A DNA stretch of 38,343 nucleotides, taken from NCBI GenBank assembly GCA_945892755.1, contig CAMDDO010000027.1, positions 1 through 38,343 of the forward strand, read 5' to 3'. Every line of letters begins with the position of its first letter. Within the stretch, counting starts at the first letter, position 1. The DNA comes from Rhizobium sp. Q54. GTDB taxonomy: Bacteria; Pseudomonadota; Alphaproteobacteria; UBA828. Below the pieces are notes generated by a model that saw nothing but the letters and a program-made list of their open reading frames with translations, was not told the DNA's origin and searched no databases. Below, in pieces: positions 34,320-38,343 of this stretch. The position numbers and the translations under genes are program-made.

Positions 34320-35597
34320 TCACTCCGCCGCGCCCCGCAAATTGGTCGAATAGCCACCATCGCGCGCCGGCCCGCGAGACTGCGCCTCACGCAACACCGC
34401 CTCGGCCTCGCCGACGCGCCTTGTCCTCGCGCCTTCGTCGGGACCGAGTAGCTTGTCGAGATAATAATTGAGCAGATGGTGAATGGCGCGCTCGAGCTTG
34501 ACGGTTGGGCCCGGCACGAAGCCGCGCGACTTCACGCCGTTCTGCAATGATTCCAACATCGCCTGATCCTCATTCGCGACCAGTCGAATGAAATCGGCAT
34601 AGATCTTGTTCTTCTCGGCGAAGGCGGGTGCTTCGAAATATTCCTTGGGCAGCTGCGTGTAGATCGTCACCTGCGTGCGATTGACGTCGATCGGCAGCGC
34701 AACCCAAGGCTGGATCAAATCATGCCGGCCGAAAATGTTCATGCTCGGCCGGATCCACGTTGTGCAGGCGAAGCGATCGCTCACCTTGCCGCTGAGCCAG
34801 GGCATCGTGCCAAACAGCGTGACGCCCTTGGGCGCCATGGTGAGGCTTTCATAGGTCGCGTTGTAGCCGGTCTTCTTCAGATTGAAGCGGAAATCATTGA
34901 CCGGAAAATGCGCGCCGAACGATTCCTTGTGGATGACGCCGACATGGTACATGTCCATCAGGTTTTCGGGCACGAACTTCCAATTGCACGGCACCTCGAA
35001 GACGTATTTGTCGGATGTGCGCGTCTCCTCGGGTTTCAGGAACGCCGCGAATTCACGCACGCCGTCAATATCAAGATAGTCGCCAAGGTCGATCGCGGCG
35101 GGATCGAAATTGACGAAGATGTATCCGCCCCAGCTGTCGAGCTTGACCCTGGCGAGGCTGCAATTCGAGAAGTCGAAGCCCTCGACTTCCTTGGAGTGAG
35201 GCGCACCGGCCAGTTTGCCGTCGAGATCGTAAACCCAGGCGTGGTAGGGACACTTGAACGATTTCGCATTGCCTTGGCCACTCGCGACCTCGACACCACG
35301 ATGCAAGCAAACATTGCGGAAGGCGCCGAGCTTGCCCTGATTGTCGCGCGCGATCAGCAAGGGTTCGCCGGCGATGCGCAGCGCACTGTAGTCGCCCGGC
35401 TTTTCATACTCCTCGAGGCGTCCGACGCAGAGCCATTCCTTCATGAAAATGACGTCGATCTCGCGTTCGAACATTTCCGGCGCGGTATAGAACCAGCCGG
35501 GAAGGTGGCGTGCCTTCGACAATGAATCACGCGTCGCCTGCAACGCGGCGGGATCAACATTTTTCCCTAACGCCGTATCCCGGTTCATGTTCAACAT
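34320..35597 (-). CDS. Rieske non-heme iron oxygenase alpha subunit (copy B)
   Basis: A 425-residue oxygenase component. The Rieske [2Fe-2S] motif is C-L-H...C-PY-H (NVCLHRGVEVASG...FKCPYHAWVYDLDG). The catalytic iron site reads ENLMDMYHVGVIH (Asp/His/His), with a C-terminal Asp in NEDQAMLESLQNG. The N-terminal GWFYTAPEMFEREIDVIFMKEWLCVG places it near the choline monooxygenase/YeaW/GbcA-like branch as well as aromatic dioxygenases. ATG 35597 is chosen because GGAGAAGAG lies 7 bases before it. It follows copy A after 42 bases and is highly similar to it, differing mainly in the last 60 residues and the 200-290 region. No reductase or beta subunit is in the window. Confidence 0.93.
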   Translation of the reverse strand: MLNMNRDTALGKNVDPAALQATRDSLSKARHLPGWFYTAPEMFEREIDVIFMKEWLCVGRLEEYEKPGDYSALRIAGEPLLIARDNQGKLGAFRNVCLHRGVEVASGQGNAKSFKCPYHAWVYDLDGKLAGAPHSKEVEGFDFSNCSLARVKLDSWGGYIFVNFDPAAIDLGDYLDIDGVREFAAFLKPEETRTSDKYVFEVPCNWKFVPENLMDMYHVGVIHKESFGAHFPVNDFRFNLKKTGYNATYESLTMAPKGVTLFGTMPWLSGKVSDRFACTTWIRPSMNIFGRHDLIQPWVALPIDVNRTQVTIYTQLPKEYFEAPAFAEKNKIYADFIRLVANEDQAMLESLQNGVKSRGFVPGPTVKLERAIHHLLNYYLDKLLGPDEGARTRRVGEAEAVLREAQSRGPARDGGYSTNLRGAAE

Positions 35598-35639
35598 CGT
35601 CGTTCTCTTCTCCATCAAACGAGAGCGATCAGCGGCGGA

Positions 35640-36926
35640 CTATTCCGCGGCGCCGCGCAAGAATGATTGCGAATAGCCACCATCCTGTGCCGGGCGCGCC
35701 GCGGCGGCTTCGCGCAGCATCGCCCGGTTTTCGCGCACGCGCTCTTCGCGGGACGTCTCGTCAGCGCCATAGACGCGGTCCAAATAATAATTGAGCGCAT
35801 GGTGAATGGCGCGCTCGAGTTTGACCGTCGGCCCCGGTTTGAAGGCGCGCGAGCGCACGCCATTCTGAAGCGACTCAATCATGGCATTGTCTTCCGAGAG
35901 CACCATGCGAATGAAATCGGCGTAGATCTTGTTTTTCTCGTCGAACGCCGGCGCGTCGAAGAACGTCTTCGGCAATTGCGTGTAGACCGTGACCAATGTG
36001 TGGTCGACGTCGATCGGCGTGGTCACGATCGGTTGGATCAAATCATGCCGCGCGAAAATGTTCATGCTCGGCCGAATCCAGATCGTGCACGCGAAACGAT
36101 CCGTCACCTTGCCTTCCAGCCAAGGCATCGGGCCGAACAGCGTCGCTCCTTTCGGCGCCATGGTGAAGCTCTCGTAATTGGCGTGATAGCCGTGGCGGTC
36201 GAGCACATAACGGAAATCATTGATCGGGAAGTGCCCGCCGAACGAATCCTTATGGATGACGCCGACGTGATACATGTCCATCACGTTCTCGGGCACGAAT
36301 TTCCAATTGCACGGCAGCACGTACGAGAACTTATCCGAGGTGCGCGTTTCTTCCGGCTTCAAATAGGCCGCGTACTCGCGAATGCCGTCGAGGTCGAGAT
36401 AGGCGCCGAGATCAATCGCCCCGGGGTCGAAATTGACAAAGATATAGCCGCCCCAAGTGTCGAGTTTGACGCGCGGCAGACTGCAATTCGAAAGGTCGAA
36501 GCCCTCGACCTCTTTGCTGTGCGGCGCACCGGCCAATTTGCCGTCGAGATCATAGATCCAGGCGTGGTAGGGGCACTTAAAGGCTTTGGTGTTGCCCTGG
36601 CCGCTCGCGACCTCGACGCCGCGGTGGCGGCAGACATTGCGGAATGCGCCAAGCTTGCCCTGGTTGTCGCGCGCGATCAGGAGCGGCTCGCCCGCGATCC
36701 GTATCGCATTGTAATCGCCTGATTTTTCATACTCCTCGACGCGCCCGACGCAGAGCCATTCCTTCATGAAGATCGTGTCGATCTCACGCTCGAAGACCTC
36801 GGGCGAGGTGTAGAACCAGCCAGGGAGGTGGCGCGCTTTCAGAAGCGATTCCCGCGTTGCGGCGAGGTCCGCGCTCAGCGCGGCAAAGCGCCCATTTCCG
36901 CCACTGGCACCGTTCAGGTTTGACAT
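35640..36926 (-). CDS. Rieske non-heme iron oxygenase alpha subunit (copy A)
   Basis: A 428-residue oxygenase component, the first of a tandem pair. It has the Rieske motif NVCRHRGVEVASG...FKCPYHAWIYDLDG and catalytic-site ENVMDMYHVGVIHKDSFGGHFP, with the third ligand Asp in SEDNAMIESLQNGVRS. It aligns with copy B end to end and is identical at about three quarters of positions by eye, so this is a tandem duplication. ATG 36926 (MSNLNGASG) is preferred over 36962; the ribosome site is weak (GGGG). A VanR-like inverted repeat stands 57 bases upstream, and the gene is divergent from the amidotransferase gene at 37145. Confidence 0.93.
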   Translation of the reverse strand: MSNLNGASGGNGRFAALSADLAATRESLLKARHLPGWFYTSPEVFEREIDTIFMKEWLCVGRVEEYEKSGDYNAIRIAGEPLLIARDNQGKLGAFRNVCRHRGVEVASGQGNTKAFKCPYHAWIYDLDGKLAGAPHSKEVEGFDLSNCSLPRVKLDTWGGYIFVNFDPGAIDLGAYLDLDGIREYAAYLKPEETRTSDKFSYVLPCNWKFVPENVMDMYHVGVIHKDSFGGHFPINDFRYVLDRHGYHANYESFTMAPKGATLFGPMPWLEGKVTDRFACTIWIRPSMNIFARHDLIQPIVTTPIDVDHTLVTVYTQLPKTFFDAPAFDEKNKIYADFIRMVLSEDNAMIESLQNGVRSRAFKPGPTVKLERAIHHALNYYLDRVYGADETSREERVRENRAMLREAAAARPAQDGGYSQSFLRGAAE

Positions 36927-36982
36927 GATCGCAACCCCGCTCGCTTGCTCGTCCCACGGCATGACAGGGAGTCGATTTCAGA

Positions 36983-36994
36983 ATTGTATCCAAT
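36983..36994 (-). promoter_or_regulatory. VanR/GntR-like operator before the Rieske genes
   Basis: ATTGTATCCAAT (minus strand ATTGGATACAAT) is one base off the perfect palindrome ATTGGATCCAAT, known as the operator of the GntR-family vanillate repressor VanR in Caulobacter. It is 57 bases upstream of the Rieske copy A start, in a promoter position. The minus strand also offers TACAAT as a -10-like element. Confidence 0.45.
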
Positions 36995-37056
36995 GCATAG
37001 GCTAGACCCCGCTTGGGCCGTCCGCAAGAACCTGCGGCGAAGGGCCAGTTCCTAGT

Positions 37057-37072
37057 GTGAAAACTAGTTCAC
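37057..37072 (+). promoter_or_regulatory. Inverted repeat upstream of the amidotransferase gene
   Basis: GTGAA-AACTAG-TTCAC is a 16-base inverted repeat, 73-88 bases upstream of ATG 37145, in the divergent promoter region shared with the Rieske genes. It resembles a small repressor site; its protein is unknown. Confidence 0.35.
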
Positions 37073-37144
37073 TGGGGGTTGATTTGTGGCGCCGGTTACG
37101 GTAGGGTTTTCGGCCTTACCGGCACCCGTGGAGGAGAACTGTCC

Positions 37145-38053
37145 ATGTGCGGCATCGCTGGGATCATGTACAAGCGGAAAAACGGCCAAGCCGACGTTGG
37201 CAAGGCCTTGATTAGCATGCTCGATGGCTGCCAGCACAGGGGCCCAGATTCGACCGGCTTCGCGCTCTATTATGAGCCGGTCGAGGGTGAATATCGCCTG
37301 CGCTTTTATGTCGGCGAGGGCGAGACCGGCGAGAAGACGGTCGCGCGCATCCGTGAGAAGCTCAAGGAATATCAGGCCGTTGTCCTCGACGAGGAATCGG
37401 CCGGGGGCAGCCACGCCTTCCGCGTTCGCTTTTCGGGCGACCTGCAGAAGTTCTCCTATGATATGGAGCACGTCGCCAAGGTATTCTCGATCGGCTCAAG
37501 CCTCGATATCGTCAAGGATATTGGAGGCGCGCACGACGTCGACCGTTCTTATGATGTCCAGAAATTCCGGGGCACACATGGCATCGGCCATGTCCGCCTC
37601 GCGACCGAATCGGATGTCGCGCCCGACGCGTCGCACCCGTTTTGGGCGACAGGCTTTGCCGACGTCGCGATTGTGCACAACGGCCAGATCACCAATTACT
37701 GGAAGATGCGCCGGCGGCTCGAGAAGCGCGGCTTCGAGTTCAACACCGACAATGACAGCGAGCTGATCGCGGTCTATCTCGCCGACAAGCTTTCGCATGG
37801 GACGCTCGAGGACGCCCTCAAGACCTCGATTGATGACCTCGATGGCACGTTCTCGTTCCTGGTCTCGACCAAGGATGAGATCGGCTATGCGAAGGATCGC
37901 TTGGCCGCGAAACCCATGGTGATGCTTGAAGATGACACCATGATCGCCATTGCCTCCGAGGAAGTTTCGCTCAACAGGCTGTTTCCCGGCAGGCCGCTCA
38001 ACACCTTCGAACCACCGCCGGGAACCTTCAAAACGTGGCGACGCTCGATCTAA
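37145..38053 (+). CDS. Class II glutamine amidotransferase subunit (GlxB/MgsA type)
   Basis: A 302-residue Ntn-type glutaminase subunit that releases ammonia from glutamine for a partner synthase. The mature nucleophile is C2 (MCGIAGIMYKR). Other family features are CQHRGPDSTGFALY, THGIGHVRLATESDVAPDASHPF and VIVHNGQITNYWKMRRRLEKRGFEFNTDNDSEL. It resembles the separate amidotransferase subunits of N-methylglutamate synthase (MgsA) and rhizobial GlxB rather than the fused GltB. GGAGGAG lies 8 bases before ATG 37145. The next gene overlaps its 3' end and encodes the GXGXG subunit, confirming the complex; the synthase subunit should follow outside the window. Confidence 0.92.
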   Translation: MCGIAGIMYKRKNGQADVGKALISMLDGCQHRGPDSTGFALYYEPVEGEYRLRFYVGEGETGEKTVARIREKLKEYQAVVLDEESAGGSHAFRVRFSGDLQKFSYDMEHVAKVFSIGSSLDIVKDIGGAHDVDRSYDVQKFRGTHGIGHVRLATESDVAPDASHPFWATGFADVAIVHNGQITNYWKMRRRLEKRGFEFNTDNDSELIAVYLADKLSHGTLEDALKTSIDDLDGTFSFLVSTKDEIGYAKDRLAAKPMVMLEDDTMIAIASEEVSLNRLFPGRPLNTFEPPPGTFKTWRRSI

Positions 38054-38343
38054 ATACCCTCACTGTCCGCGAAGCCAATGAACGCTTGCGGAAACTCGGT
38101 GCCGATGGCGAGGATGTCGAAATCCTCAACCCGGACGCGCGCCATCATGTCGGCGTCGGGCTGGTGCACAAGATCAATGTGCGTGTACGCGGCTCAGCGG
38201 GGTATTTCTGCGCCGGGCTGACCGACGGGCCGCGCTTCATCGTCGACAACAATGTCGGCTGGGGTTTGGCCGACAACATGCTGAACGGCTCGGTGGTGGT
38301 GAACGGCAATGCCAGCGCGATTGCCGGCGTCGCCATTCGCGGC
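38035..38343 (+). CDS. GXGXG-domain subunit (GlxC/MgsB type), 5' part; 3' end cut by window
   Basis: The first 103 codons from GTG 38035, overlapping the upstream stop by 19 bases. The frame reads ATLDLNTLTVREANERLRKL, then VGVGLVHKINVRVRGSAGYFCAG, ending with VVVNGNASAIAGVAIRG. This is the start of the right-handed beta-helix domain found at the C-terminus of GltB and as a separate subunit in MgsB and GlxC. The frame is open to the window edge. GGGAACC lies a few bases before GTG; no better in-frame start is visible. Confidence 0.88.
   Translation, partial: MATLDLNTLTVREANERLRKLGADGEDVEILNPDARHHVGVGLVHKINVRVRGSAGYFCAGLTDGPRFIVDNNVGWGLADNMLNGSVVVNGNASAIAGVAIRG

Overview
The window comes from a high-GC alphaproteobacterium. 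The recA-alaS-icd neighbourhood is familiar in that class. One response regulator reads as a near-textbook DivK, and TTAA-N7-TTAA boxes of the CtrA type lie in nearby intergenic regions. I cannot place it below class; several gene types fit Rhodospirillales-like lineages. I found no tRNA, rRNA, CRISPR array, insertion sequence or phage gene.

Layout. Positions 1-8.2 kb are mostly housekeeping: the 3' end of recA, alaS, a compositionally odd DUF2971 gene, icd and a LOG-family nucleotidase on the minus strand, then a cytochrome c' followed at once by a diheme cytochrome c. Positions 8.3-11.5 kb hold a LysM/Ig-like envelope protein, an unknown protein, and a MarR regulator divergent from a HpcH/HpaI aldolase. 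Positions 11.7-14.4 kb form a signalling operon: a cysteine-free exported protein of the molybdopterin-oxidoreductase fold, a PAS sensor histidine kinase with an apparent one-base frameshift, and a lone receiver protein. Then come a DegT-type aminotransferase, an AlkA-type glycosylase and, on the minus strand, a Lon-family (S16) protease. A decayed exported-protein gene may lie at about 18.87-19.04 kb.

The most striking part is 19.1-34.2 kb, all on the minus strand. In transcription order it holds a GNAT/FeeM-like plus cyclic-nucleotide-binding fusion, divK, three tandem large paralogous proteins with an N-terminal FecR-like domain and RTX repeats, a type I secretion ABC ATPase, its HlyD-type adaptor, and a class II aldolase. 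The last three genes overlap by ATGA. Two of the three RTX proteins carry an identical IAPAAG motif just after the FecR-like module, matching the LapG di-alanine cleavage consensus. The upstream regions of all three contain perfect or degenerate CtrA-type boxes. I infer a cell-cycle-timed surface adhesin system, with a FecR-like domain perhaps acting as the retention module. The outer-membrane TolC partner and any LapD/LapG proteins are not in the window.

Positions 34.3-38.3 kb hold two tandem Rieske oxygenase alpha subunits, with a VanR-like operator in front. They are divergent from the first two genes of a glutamate-synthase-like complex (GlxB/MgsA and GlxC/MgsB type). This suggests oxidation or demethylation of an N-methylated or aromatic compound coupled to amine assimilation.
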